Source: MGIIb-Q1 sp964342465
GTDB lineage: Archaea > Thermoplasmatota > Poseidoniia > Poseidoniales > Thalassarchaeaceae
Length of the DNA: 64,000 nucleotides
Direction: 5' to 3'
Assembly (NCBI GenBank): GCA_964342465.1
Contig: CAYFFQ010000004.1
Span: 62,001 to 126,000, forward strand
Shown: positions 36,256 to 45,035 of the stretch, piece after piece
Position numbering within the stretch: the first letter of the stretch is position 1
Layout: the number at the start of each line of letters is the position of its first letter
Notes under the pieces: model-generated
Seen by the model: only the letters and a program-made list of their open reading frames with translations
The model's database searches: none
Told to the model about the DNA's origin: nothing
Translations under genes and position numbers: made by a program

Positions 36256-38124
36256 ATGTGTGGTATCGGGGTGCTCCTTGGGAGGGGTGATGCACCGTTT
36301 GCTCGTCGGATGGCAGGGGCACTATCACACCGCGGCCCTGATGGAATTGGCGTCTGGAATGATGATGTTTGCACCTTTTCTCACTCCCGCCTCTCCATCG
36401 TCGACCTACTCGGCTCCGACCAACCCATCGGCTCAGAACATGGCTGTTGGCTGGTTCAGAATGGTGAAATCTACAATTATCAGGAATTGAGGCGGGAGTT
36501 CTCAGCATACGATTGGAGAACCAAGGGTGACGGAGAGACTATTCTTGCCGCCCACAAAACCGTCGCGAGAGGTGGTGGCGCCTCCACGCCACAACAACCT
36601 GTTCGCTCAGTCATCGTCGGGGATGTGAGACGGACTGCGGCTGCTGACGACGATGCCAATGTGGCACAGAGGCATGTTGAATGGGTGAGGAAACTCGATG
36701 GGATTTGGGGTTTCGCTCTTTGGGATTCGGTTGAAGAGGAACTTATCCTCTGCCGCGACCCCTTAGGAGTCAAACCACTCCTCAGAACACTCACCGATAG
36801 TGGAGAGTTGATGGTTGCTTCGGAAGCGAAGGCATTCAGAGTTCATTCGGAATACACACCTCGTATCGATGAGAATGCCCTATTGGCCCGATTGGCATTT
36901 GAATATCCGCTCGATGAGACCACCTTGTTCGAGGGTGTGTCTCAAGTGGCGCCGGGCACAATCGAGACTTGGGCTCTTGATGAAATGGGCAGAGCCACCT
37001 TGACGGGAGTGGCGCGATACATTTCCGATAGGGTGGCGCCGGCGCAATCGTGGAATCCTGCTACTGACGCTGCCCCCCTTCTTGATTCGCTCTGCTCTTC
37101 AGTTGAACAGAGGCTGATGGCGGATGTTCCTGTCGGAATCATTCTCTCAGGTGGCCTTGATTCGAGCATGGTCGCTGGCCTTGCTCATCGTGCTGCCAAA
37201 AATGCCGGAAAACCGGTGCCAGAGTGCTGGACGGTGGCGGAGAGCGAGGACAATCCGGATTTCATCGCCGCCGAGGAGGTATGTTCGGTACTTGACCTCT
37301 CTCACCATACATCTACGCTTGAGGAAGGGGCCTTCTGGAACCACTTGCCTGCTCTCAGTTGGTTCGGAGAAGACCTTGACATCTCTGTCCTCTTCTTCCA
37401 ACCCCTATTCGCAAAGATGGCAGAGGAGTTGTCCGTCGGGTTGTGTGGGCAAGGTGCTGATGAATTGCATGGCGGTTATCCACGATACCGCGAACTCTCT
37501 CGCCACCGTCAATCGATTGCTGACCGTCTCACCGCCAGCCGCCACCCCTTCGCTCCCCATCTGCTCACCGACATCTCCACAGTCACGCCCGTCGGGGCCG
37601 GCCAACCTTGGCGGAAGAAGGCACATAATCCCCATTCTGACTTCCGTGACCTCGCATCGACTCTCCAATACGAACTTGACCACGGCCAACTGACCAATTT
37701 CCAACTCCGCTTGGTGGACAGGCACAGCATGGCTCATGGCTTGGAGGTGAGGGTGCCGTTCCTCGGCTCTTCACATCGCAAGGCATCACACACCATACCT
37801 ATGGATTGGCGAGTTCGAGGGAGTGAGGAGAAACTTGCTCTTCGCTCTGCGGCTGCATTGACCGACCTCCCTTCTTCAATAGTGAAGAGGCCGAAACTAC
37901 CCGCAGGTACGGCAACCACTCCGACAATGTTGGCTGAAATACTTGCAGAACTTCGCCCTCATACTGAGGATTGGCGAAGGCGATATCCAACCCTTCAACG
38001 GGTATTGAAAGGTCAACCGGATATGACTATCGGTCTGCGTCTCTTCGAGTCGTTGCATATCACTGACGGTGGAGTTGGACGGGAGAAGAAGGAACTTTGG
38101 GACCTGCTGAATGATGTCGAGTAA
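36256..38124 (+). CDS. asnB: Asparagine synthase (glutamine-hydrolysing)
   Basis: 622 aa from ATG 36256, chosen because class II glutamine amidotransferases need Cys as the second residue (MCGIGV). The glutaminase domain shows ALSHRGPDG and QNGEIYN. The synthetase domain shows the pyrophosphate loop LSGGLDSSMV, CGQGADELHGGYPRY and RVPFLGS. It makes asparagine, or an amide on another substrate. A 40-residue insertion (about 105-140, Gly/Ala/Asp-rich) interrupts the glutaminase domain and is not typical of AsnB. The protein could alternatively modify a cell-surface compound. Confidence 0.85.
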   Translation: MCGIGVLLGRGDAPFARRMAGALSHRGPDGIGVWNDDVCTFSHSRLSIVDLLGSDQPIGSEHGCWLVQNGEIYNYQELRREFSAYDWRTKGDGETILAAHKTVARGGGASTPQQPVRSVIVGDVRRTAAADDDANVAQRHVEWVRKLDGIWGFALWDSVEEELILCRDPLGVKPLLRTLTDSGELMVASEAKAFRVHSEYTPRIDENALLARLAFEYPLDETTLFEGVSQVAPGTIETWALDEMGRATLTGVARYISDRVAPAQSWNPATDAAPLLDSLCSSVEQRLMADVPVGIILSGGLDSSMVAGLAHRAAKNAGKPVPECWTVAESEDNPDFIAAEEVCSVLDLSHHTSTLEEGAFWNHLPALSWFGEDLDISVLFFQPLFAKMAEELSVGLCGQGADELHGGYPRYRELSRHRQSIADRLTASRHPFAPHLLTDISTVTPVGAGQPWRKKAHNPHSDFRDLASTLQYELDHGQLTNFQLRLVDRHSMAHGLEVRVPFLGSSHRKASHTIPMDWRVRGSEEKLALRSAAALTDLPSSIVKRPKLPAGTATTPTMLAEILAELRPHTEDWRRRYPTLQRVLKGQPDMTIGLRLFESLHITDGGVGREKKELWDLLNDVE

Positions 38125-38203
38125 GGTGTGGAAAATGCTGGGGTGTAGTGTATCTTTCGTTTCCATCGAAATGCTTGATTCAAACAAGAATGGGGTGTGA
38201 AAT

Positions 38204-39436
38204 ATGGTGGAGTACAGTGGACCCGACCTTCTCGCCGATCTGTCTCAGAGAGTGGAGGAGAAGCGGGAGGAGTTGATTCATTTCTTCAAGGCTGAGAGAG
38301 AGCGATTGCCTATGCCTCTGTATGCCTCTGTGGACATCAGGGATGCTGGGTGGAAGGTGGCAGCGGTTGATGCCAACGCCTATCCGGCAGGATTCAACAA
38401 TGTCGGAGAGAGTCAACGTGGCGTTATTTCAGAGAACCTTGGAAAATGGTTGCAAAGACACCACCCCAACGCCAAGAGATTGCATATCTGGCCGGAGGCG
38501 CATACTCGCAACATCGCTTATGTGGATAATCTCCTCACTCTGAAATCTCTTTTTGAGAACATAGGAGCCGATGTGACTGTAGGTCTTCGAGAACTGAACG
38601 ATGTCGGGAGAATCAGAGGTGAAAGTGGTGAACTGGAACTCTCCCATGTTGAGATTGGCGAATCAATTCTCGTTGACGGAGAGAGGCCTGACCTCATAAT
38701 CTTAAACAATGACCTCTCGGACGGCCCATCGGAAATCCTCTCAGCAAATGCAGTCGCTCCTCCGCCGGAGATGGGCTGGTATCAGCGACGCAAGTCGAAC
38801 CATTTTCGCCATGTACAACCATTCTTAGATGGGGTCGCTGAGATTCTCGGAATCGACCCGTGGTTGATAGGTACTCACTGGTTCGTAAGTGAGGACAAAT
38901 GTCTCGAAAAAGTGGCCTGTCGAGTTGAATTGGCAGCTCAGGTAGATTCCTGCCTCGCATTTCTGAAAGGAAAGTATGAGCAGTACGGTATATCTGGTGA
39001 ACCCGTCCTGTTTGTAAAAAACGACTCGGGAACCTATGGTCTGGGCATCATAGAAATTCGCAGTGGGGAGGAGTTGTTGAATCTCTCCAACCGAAAGGTC
39101 AACCGTCTCACCTATGGCAAAGGGGGTTCTCAAGTGGCAGATTTTCTGCTTCAGGAAGGTGTACCCACTACCCTAAGAGCGGAGGGTTATGTCGTTGAAC
39201 CTTGCACTTATGGAGCCGGTGGGGAGAGTTGCGCGACATTCTATAGAGTGAATGACAAAAAGGGGGAAATGTCAAATCTGAATACACCATCAACGCAATT
39301 TTTCGGGCCGCAAAAGATGATGCAGTTGGAAGGTGGTCCTGAGATTCTCAAGAAACAGTCCAGTTGGCACGCCTTGGTTGCAGAACTCGCAATGCTGGCA
39401 ATGGCCGCGGAACTAGAAGAATTGCAAGCGAGTTGA
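38204..39436 (+). CDS. gshA: Glutamate-cysteine ligase, T. ferrooxidans-type GshA
   Basis: 410 aa, ATG 38204. The start of the conserved core reads PLYASVDIRDAGWKVAAVD then NAYPAGFNNVGES, which is the hallmark of the acidithiobacillus-type GshA family with an ATP-grasp-like fold. Further motifs are LFVKNDSGTYGLGI and a basic/acidic C-terminal half. It would ligate glutamate to cysteine, giving gamma-glutamylcysteine. No gshB partner follows, so gamma-glutamylcysteine itself may be the thiol, as in haloarchaea. Located 79 bp after asnB. Confidence 0.85.
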   Translation: MVEYSGPDLLADLSQRVEEKREELIHFFKAERERLPMPLYASVDIRDAGWKVAAVDANAYPAGFNNVGESQRGVISENLGKWLQRHHPNAKRLHIWPEAHTRNIAYVDNLLTLKSLFENIGADVTVGLRELNDVGRIRGESGELELSHVEIGESILVDGERPDLIILNNDLSDGPSEILSANAVAPPPEMGWYQRRKSNHFRHVQPFLDGVAEILGIDPWLIGTHWFVSEDKCLEKVACRVELAAQVDSCLAFLKGKYEQYGISGEPVLFVKNDSGTYGLGIIEIRSGEELLNLSNRKVNRLTYGKGGSQVADFLLQEGVPTTLRAEGYVVEPCTYGAGGESCATFYRVNDKKGEMSNLNTPSTQFFGPQKMMQLEGGPEILKKQSSWHALVAELAMLAMAAELEELQAS

Positions 39437-39447
39437 CTTCTCGATAT

Positions 39448-39885
39448 TCATGAGAAAATGTGAACTAATTGGGAGATGTCTCTACTAATCCCCTTGTTGA
39501 GATGGCGGCGAATCAACGGAGTCATCAATCTCATCATCAATCCCTTCGGTTTCCAGCGACATTCGATGGTGACCAGCGAGCCGAGCAGACTGCTGTCAAA
39601 TATGTGCTCGCTGACCCAAGTGACACCACCCTCTTCACACTCCACAGTGAACGACTCACCATGTCGGCAGGTAGTCAATTCAAATTCCATGGTCGCCTCC
39701 CTCTTTCCCATTTTCCGAATCTCCCGCCATCGCATGCCGGGTTCCCTCGTCGTTTCGGTCAGCATCTCTATGGCCAAGATATCTGTGAACATGGTATGGT
39801 TGTTGGCATCTATCAAGAAGTCATAGACGGAATGGCATGATGCGGGGACTTCGGCGGAAACTCTGACACTAACCTCTGCCATCAT
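39448..39885 (-). CDS. SRPBCC-family (polyketide cyclase-like) protein
   Basis: 145 aa. EVSVRVSAEVPASCHSVYDF with DANNHTMF and the following beta-rich segments (MRWREIRKMGKREATMEFEL, TIECRWKPKG) and a long C-terminal helix give the helix-grip START/SRPBCC pattern, which binds hydrophobic ligands. The ligand is unknown. It converges on gshA, with 11 bp between stops. Confidence 0.7.
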   Translation of the reverse strand: MMAEVSVRVSAEVPASCHSVYDFLIDANNHTMFTDILAIEMLTETTREPGMRWREIRKMGKREATMEFELTTCRHGESFTVECEEGGVTWVSEHIFDSSLLGSLVTIECRWKPKGLMMRLMTPLIRRHLNKGISRDISQLVHIFS

Positions 39886-40031
39886 CGTAAAGGTGTCTGT
39901 CGTCTTGTTTAGTAGTGTCTGCTTGCTAGCCTTGCAATTACAGGTTCCTATTACTTGATGAACATTTGAGTATATTCTTCATACTTCTCTGCTATGGGAG
40001 TTGAGAAACTTGGTTCATAATAATTGATGGG

Positions 40032-40556
40032 TCACCATTCCGATTCATGGGTCAGCAGCCACTGCTTTGTCTCAGCACCATCAGCAGCAGAATAGCGCCC
40101 CAATCCTCCACATGATTTTAGAACTCTATGACAAGGTATGACCAAGGAAATAGGGTTATTCGCCATGACGGTGCCAACGGCGCGGGGGGCCCCTTCATGC
40201 CCAGATGCGGAAGCGAGGGCCGCGTACGAAATCGTCTCACCGAGTTGTACCTGCCTGACGAGTGTCATTGAGACACTTTTTGCAAATGATGATAATTGAT
40301 TGAGATCTAACTTCGGAGTCTCTCTCATCTCTTTTGAAAAATAGCCAGTGACCCACGCCTCGGTGTGGTCAAGGTGCACATTCCCCTCTTCACACTCTGG
40401 TCTGTCCGACAACTGACCCCAGTAGAGGCGAGTTAGACCGACATCTGATGCTTCTGCTACCATTTCTCCATGTGGTGTTCTGATGGTTCGCCATGCGGAT
40501 TCTACAGTCAAGAACATCAGCCTCTTTCTGAGTTCTCGATTGTCAAGAACCTTCAT
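40032..40556 (-). CDS. ogt: Methylated-DNA-protein cysteine methyltransferase
   Basis: 174 aa. Active-site Cys142 lies in the invariant PCHRV, following RAVGTVMANNPISLVI. The helix-turn-helix ETISYAALA and the C-terminal GLGRYSAADGAETKQWLL complete the family signature. It removes alkyl groups from O6-alkylguanine onto its own cysteine. It overlaps the upstream two-helix membrane protein gene by 14 bp, so it is the last gene of the respiratory operon's read-through, although functionally separate. Confidence 0.93.
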   Translation of the reverse strand: MKVLDNRELRKRLMFLTVESAWRTIRTPHGEMVAEASDVGLTRLYWGQLSDRPECEEGNVHLDHTEAWVTGYFSKEMRETPKLDLNQLSSFAKSVSMTLVRQVQLGETISYAALASASGHEGAPRAVGTVMANNPISLVIPCHRVLKSCGGLGRYSAADGAETKQWLLTHESEW

Positions 40557-40866
40557 CTGCTCCCTGCATCGGTGAATCCTCTAGCTCACCCGTGGATGAA
40601 TCCGGCTGTTCCATGCCTACAATTTCATAATTGGATGGAAAAAGCGCGATTGCAATGCCAGCGATGAGGGCTGCAAGCCCAAGATAGAATCTCTGTTGTG
40701 TGATCATCAATTCAAGCGCCACAACAACCAGTAGTAGCCCACCTACATTGGACACCCAAACTAAGGTCTTGAATGTTGAAAGAGAAACTCCACTGTTGTG
40801 TTTTGAGCGATATGGGCCGAATTCGGCACCGAATCTGACGGGTTCCTTCTCTTCTTCACTCATCAT
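40543..40866 (-). CDS. Two-helix membrane protein
   Basis: About 107 aa from ATG 40866 (a GTG at 40872 would overlap the ferredoxin stop as GTGA). Two adjacent hydrophobic helices (TLVWVSNVGGLLLVVVALEL and FYLGLAALIAGIAIALF) are flanked by polar tails. No family is recognised. It sits between the ferredoxin and ogt in the same direction. Confidence 0.6.
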   Translation of the reverse strand: MMSEEEKEPVRFGAEFGPYRSKHNSGVSLSTFKTLVWVSNVGGLLLVVVALELMITQQRFYLGLAALIAGIAIALFPSNYEIVGMEQPDSSTGELEDSPMQGADEGS

Positions 40867-40868
40867 AA

Positions 40869-41201
40869 TCACCGGTCAATCATGGAAATGGCATTGGTCG
40901 GGCAGGCGAGGACACAGAGTCTGCAACCTGTGCAATCATCACGCAATATCTCGGCCTTTTTGTTGACTTCAATCCCATCAATCTCGCTCCTGAGCGGTGC
41001 GTCATAAAGGCGAATCGCCTTGTCATCACAGACGAGAATGCATTGGTCACAACCGATACAGGCGTCAATGGCAACGAAAGCGACGACAGTGGCACCCTCT
41101 TCTATTTCAGCAGCAATGTTATCCCGTGCATTGGAAAATGCCGTCAGAATGTGTTCAGCGTGGGCTGCACGCCTACTCTCCACCTCATCACCTCTGCTCA
41201 T
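40869..41201 (-). CDS. 2[4Fe-4S] ferredoxin-type protein
   Basis: 110 aa. The C-terminal 60 residues carry two complete four-cysteine motifs, CIGCDQCILVC and CTGCRLCVLAC followed by Pro, which bind two [4Fe-4S] clusters. About 45 N-terminal helical residues precede them. The gene follows the cytochrome b/HdrD fusion by 40 bp in the same direction, so it is a candidate electron donor or acceptor for that complex. Confidence 0.88.
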   Translation of the reverse strand: MSRGDEVESRRAAHAEHILTAFSNARDNIAAEIEEGATVVAFVAIDACIGCDQCILVCDDKAIRLYDAPLRSEIDGIEVNKKAEILRDDCTGCRLCVLACPTNAISMIDR

Positions 41202-41241
41202 CCTGATACCTTAGGCGAGGCCATCGGCTATCATTCCTTGC

Positions 41242-44142
41242 TCAAGCGGCTACTTCTTCTGCTTTGATGCTGGCGACCGCATCAGCGAGATTATCTCCCG
41301 CATTTTTCTCTTCCAATTGTCTAGCGAGGAAGGTGACTACATCTGTGATCTCGAAGTCATAGGCGGGGTCGCCTTCGAACTTGAGGCACTCGAAGTGAGC
41401 AACACACTTGGGGCAGGAAGTGACCATCATCTCTGCTCCGCTGTCGATTACTTCCTTGAATCTCTGGACACGGATGGTTCGGCTGTCCTCATTACATGAC
41501 ATCATGGATGAGACTCCGCAGCAGAGAGCATCTTCCCGGGAATGTACCATCTCGACGAGGTCAACACCACCTACGGCTGAAATCAATTCTCTCGGTTCAT
41601 CATAGATGTTCATCTGTCGCCCCAGTCTGCATGGGTCGTGGAATGTGACCTTCTTCGGGCAGGAGGTGTTGAGTTCAACATCGAAGCCGGCTTCTTTGAG
41701 GTATTCGGTGGTGTGCATGACCTTGATGCCCTCAAGGCCGTAGTCCATGGCGAATGTTCGGAAACATTCGGCACAACTGCTGACCAGTGTATCAATTCCA
41801 CTCGCTTCAAGTTTCGCCTTGTTGTGGGCCTTCAGTTTGTCAAAGACATCATCCAATCCCTGCCATTTCTGGTCATGCCCACAACATTTCAGGAAATCTC
41901 GTCCGAGGTAGGAGACATCGACACCCATTTCATCGAACAGGGTGAAGGCGGCGGTAGTCGTCTCTCCTAGATTCATCTCGCCCCTGTTGAGATGACTGAA
42001 GACCATGTCTTGGTCGAGATAGTCTACACATCCGGGGTAGTAGCCTACATTGGATGATATCGGGTATTCATCCACTGTCATGAACTCTTCGTCGGCATCA
42101 CTTTCCGCCTCAGCGTTGATAATCGCCTGCAGAACTGTGTGCGGAATGTTGGCGGCTGGTGGGCCACCGACAATCAGATTGCGCCTGATATCCACATACG
42201 AATCGTAGTCGACCAACTGTGGGCAGGCATTGGTACACGCTGAACAGGTCAGACATGAGAAGAGTGGCACACCATCGTCTTCGTTGTTCCAAGTGTTGTA
42301 GATGATGTTCAGTTTGTCTCCACCGGTGAAGAGACGAACCGGACAGGCGTCATCACAGAGGTCACAACCGTAACACTTGTTCATCTCGTATTCGTAGCCA
42401 CGAGCCATGCTCCGGAGGAGGACATAGACCATCGCACCCAAGCCCAATGGGGGAATGAAAAGTGAGTAGGTAAGTTTAGCGTCCAGCGCCTTCGGATTCT
42501 TGTGGAATGTAGGGTTGGTCATCACCAATCCGGCGAGGTCATCGTCTGACACACCTGCAAGGGTCATCTCAGTGACATTACCGCGGTCGAGTGCCATTCC
42601 GGTATCTGGATTGAGGATAAGTGGCTGGAATACTGAGACTGCGGTGGTAGCATCTACCACAACACTGCTGTTTCCTGAGTCGAACTCGGAATCGAATGTC
42701 ATCATCACCGTGTAATCTCCTGGCGAAGCGTCGAATGTCTTAGTCGTGCAGGTCATGCCTTCCTCGAGGTCACCAGCCAATGAGGCGACTACGACTCCTG
42801 CTGCATCCTTCACCGTCATCGATATGGAGTGGTCGCCAGCCTTGCGAGTTGATGTTCGGAATGTGCATCCAAGGTCCATTGACAATTCTTCCACTCCGAG
42901 GTCTTCTACACTCATCGTATAGGTGTTGGAAATGGAATTGTCACCGGAGAAGGAGAGGACATCACTGTACCCATTGACACCTCCGGTGACGACCCCCTCG
43001 CTGCTGTGTGTCTCGATATGGTTGTTAGCATCATTGAAGTCGATTAAAGTCGCTTGAACGGGTTGGTATATTCCCCAATTCATCCAGTGGACAGCGGGAA
43101 GAAGGCAGTATTCACCTCTGTCGGCGGCATCAGCGCCACTGAACTTGGAATCCTGCCAAAGAACACTTCCCGAACTCGCTCCATAGGAGAGACAGTTGCC
43201 ACTCATGCTATCCCAATCATGCCCCTCACCATACACGACAAGCGTATCCTGAGGTTGATTTCTGAGCGTCGCAAGTTCATCGACTTCGTCCATCGCACCC
43301 AATCCACCCATGTCCCAAAACCCGCCTTCGTAGATAGGCCAAGAGACGACAGATAGCAGCACCGCGATGATTAGTGCCCCCAATCCGACCATCCTGCCGA
43401 TTCGGGGGGTGGCTCGCGAACCAGCCGCCTTGATGAGATATGACTTGGCTAGGAAAAAGAGAACTATCCAGATGAGGATTCCAGTCAGAATCCATGGAAT
43501 GGCGTTGAAGAGGTCGGCAATCCACGGCTCCCTGACACCGCAACTTAGTCCTGCATGGGAATTTAGTAGACAGAAATCTGAACGATTCTTCCCATACAGG
43601 AGCAAAAATATGTTTATCGAAAAGACGGAGATGAACCAGATGTGAGCGAGGTAAATCACTCCAGCCGCTGCGAACCACGGGTCTTCCACACCTCTCTTGG
43701 CACGCCCACCGAGGAAAGGGGGAAGCGCGAGTATTCCGACTGGGAAACCGGTTAGGAATGCACCCCACCATCCAGCATTCCAAGAGATGACAGGACTTCC
43801 GAAGAAGTCAGCGATTATCTGTGGGAGAGGGATGTCAAACTGCGGAAGGTATTCCCCCCATCGGAGATATCCATAGGAGAAGAGCACATACCAGTCTGGA
43901 AAGACGAACCCCGCCTGAGCGAATGGGTCTGCGGCGCTGTGGAGAGGTGGTGGAATCAACCACGAATAAAAGCATAACACAGCCGTCATAGCGGCAAGAA
44001 CGATTGTATCGCGCAGAACTTCATGCGGCCACAATGGATGGCCGACGAATGTTCTCTGCCGCCCCACCTCTGCATCTAGGAGTTTGTCCTTTTCCTGCAT
44101 ATAGACATCGGCAATGCGGCCAAAATTATCGAACATACCCAT
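41242..44142 (-). CDS. Cytochrome b C-terminal (subunit IV)-HdrD-like fusion
   Basis: 966 aa with four parts. Residues 35-270 resemble cytochrome bc/b6f subunit IV, with helices and the PDWY quinol-site motif (82-85, family PEWY). Residues 285-545 form an extracytoplasmic beta-rich insert. A helix (about 562-578) leads back inside. Then come two ferredoxin motifs (C590, C593, C596, C600; C630, C633, C636, C640) and two CCG domains (C705, C753-C754, C790, C793; C838, C874-C875, C910, C913), as in HdrD, GlpC and LUD-type proteins. Both CCG sites are complete. It probably passes quinol electrons to a cytoplasmic reductase activity, or the reverse. It lies directly downstream of cytochrome b and Rieske genes. 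Confidence 0.85.
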   Translation of the reverse strand: MGMFDNFGRIADVYMQEKDKLLDAEVGRQRTFVGHPLWPHEVLRDTIVLAAMTAVLCFYSWLIPPPLHSAADPFAQAGFVFPDWYVLFSYGYLRWGEYLPQFDIPLPQIIADFFGSPVISWNAGWWGAFLTGFPVGILALPPFLGGRAKRGVEDPWFAAAGVIYLAHIWFISVFSINIFLLLYGKNRSDFCLLNSHAGLSCGVREPWIADLFNAIPWILTGILIWIVLFFLAKSYLIKAAGSRATPRIGRMVGLGALIIAVLLSVVSWPIYEGGFWDMGGLGAMDEVDELATLRNQPQDTLVVYGEGHDWDSMSGNCLSYGASSGSVLWQDSKFSGADAADRGEYCLLPAVHWMNWGIYQPVQATLIDFNDANNHIETHSSEGVVTGGVNGYSDVLSFSGDNSISNTYTMSVEDLGVEELSMDLGCTFRTSTRKAGDHSISMTVKDAAGVVVASLAGDLEEGMTCTTKTFDASPGDYTVMMTFDSEFDSGNSSVVVDATTAVSVFQPLILNPDTGMALDRGNVTEMTLAGVSDDDLAGLVMTNPTFHKNPKALDAKLTYSLFIPPLGLGAMVYVLLRSMARGYEYEMNKCYGCDLCDDACPVRLFTGGDKLNIIYNTWNNEDDGVPLFSCLTCSACTNACPQLVDYDSYVDIRRNLIVGGPPAANIPHTVLQAIINAEAESDADEEFMTVDEYPISSNVGYYPGCVDYLDQDMVFSHLNRGEMNLGETTTAAFTLFDEMGVDVSYLGRDFLKCCGHDQKWQGLDDVFDKLKAHNKAKLEASGIDTLVSSCAECFRTFAMDYGLEGIKVMHTTEYLKEAGFDVELNTSCPKKVTFHDPCRLGRQMNIYDEPRELISAVGGVDLVEMVHSREDALCCGVSSMMSCNEDSRTIRVQRFKEVIDSGAEMMVTSCPKCVAHFECLKFEGDPAYDFEITDVVTFLARQLEEKNAGDNLADAVASIKAEEVAA

Positions 44143-44157
44143 TCAGATGACCCCCTC

Positions 44158-45027
44158 TCAATGCGGCTCCGCAATACCTTGCACCCAAACGATGAACAGG
44201 TGAATGATGATGAGTGTGGTGACGATGACGGGCAGAATGAATACATGTAGGAAGTACATCCTCGTCACTGTGGCGCCTGAGAGTGAGGTCCCACCGAATA
44301 GCATGATTGCTGCCCAATTACCTATCAGTGGGGTGGATTTCGCCATGGCGATACCGATGGTCGCTGCCCCGAAAGCGAGAGCATCCCACGGGAGCAGATA
44401 TCCGGAATATCCGAAGACGATTGTCAGCAGCATTAGTCCAACTCCGATTAGCCAGTTCAACTCACGTGGGTTTCGGTAGGCGCCGGTGAAGTAGACGCGG
44501 CACATGTGGAGGAAGACCGAAGCCACCATGAAGTGTGTCCCCCAGTGGTGGATGCTTCTGATGATGTAGCCGAACGGAAGTGAGGTCATGATGAACTCCA
44601 TACTTGCGTAGGCGGGGGTTGTATCGCCTTCACCCCCCGGCACATAGTAGATGCCGAGAATGGTGCCGGTGATGACTAGGATGATGAAGGCGAGAAAAGA
44701 TATTCCACCTAGACAGTAGAGTGGATACCAATACCAAATTATTCGAAGTTTGTACTTCTCAGAGTGGGTCAGAGGCATCTGTCGATGCACCGAGTAGTAT
44801 GCGTCGCGGCTCATCGCCCAATAGTCCTGAATACGGAAACGTGTGTCAAGCCAAGAAAAGGTCCACAGAAACAACTTCTCAGCCATCCCCATTTTACCGA
44901 CCGATTCGACGGCGCGGAGTATCTCCTTGCGAGGCACATCCTCACCTTCTTTTCTCAGAGTGAGAGCCACCAAGACCGTGACGATGATGATAAAGAGCCA
45001 CAGAAACCAGAATTGTAGTAACATCAT
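44158..45027 (-). CDS. Cytochrome b, b6-like N-terminal half
   Basis: 289 aa. Two heme b His pairs are present: H160/H174 (x13 between) and H261/H276 (x14), the second spacing being that of cytochrome b6 and not of mitochondrial cytochrome b. GYSGYLLPW (family signature) links them. An extra hydrophobic helix at the N-terminus (residues 4-24) precedes a long cytoplasmic stretch, which b6 lacks. The C-terminal four-helix half is missing and is supplied by the next gene. With the Rieske protein upstream, it forms the core of a bc/b6f-like complex. Confidence 0.93.
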   Translation of the reverse strand: MMLLQFWFLWLFIIIVTVLVALTLRKEGEDVPRKEILRAVESVGKMGMAEKLFLWTFSWLDTRFRIQDYWAMSRDAYYSVHRQMPLTHSEKYKLRIIWYWYPLYCLGGISFLAFIILVITGTILGIYYVPGGEGDTTPAYASMEFIMTSLPFGYIIRSIHHWGTHFMVASVFLHMCRVYFTGAYRNPRELNWLIGVGLMLLTIVFGYSGYLLPWDALAFGAATIGIAMAKSTPLIGNWAAIMLFGGTSLSGATVTRMYFLHVFILPVIVTTLIIIHLFIVWVQGIAEPH

Positions 45028-45035
45028 CTCATCTC

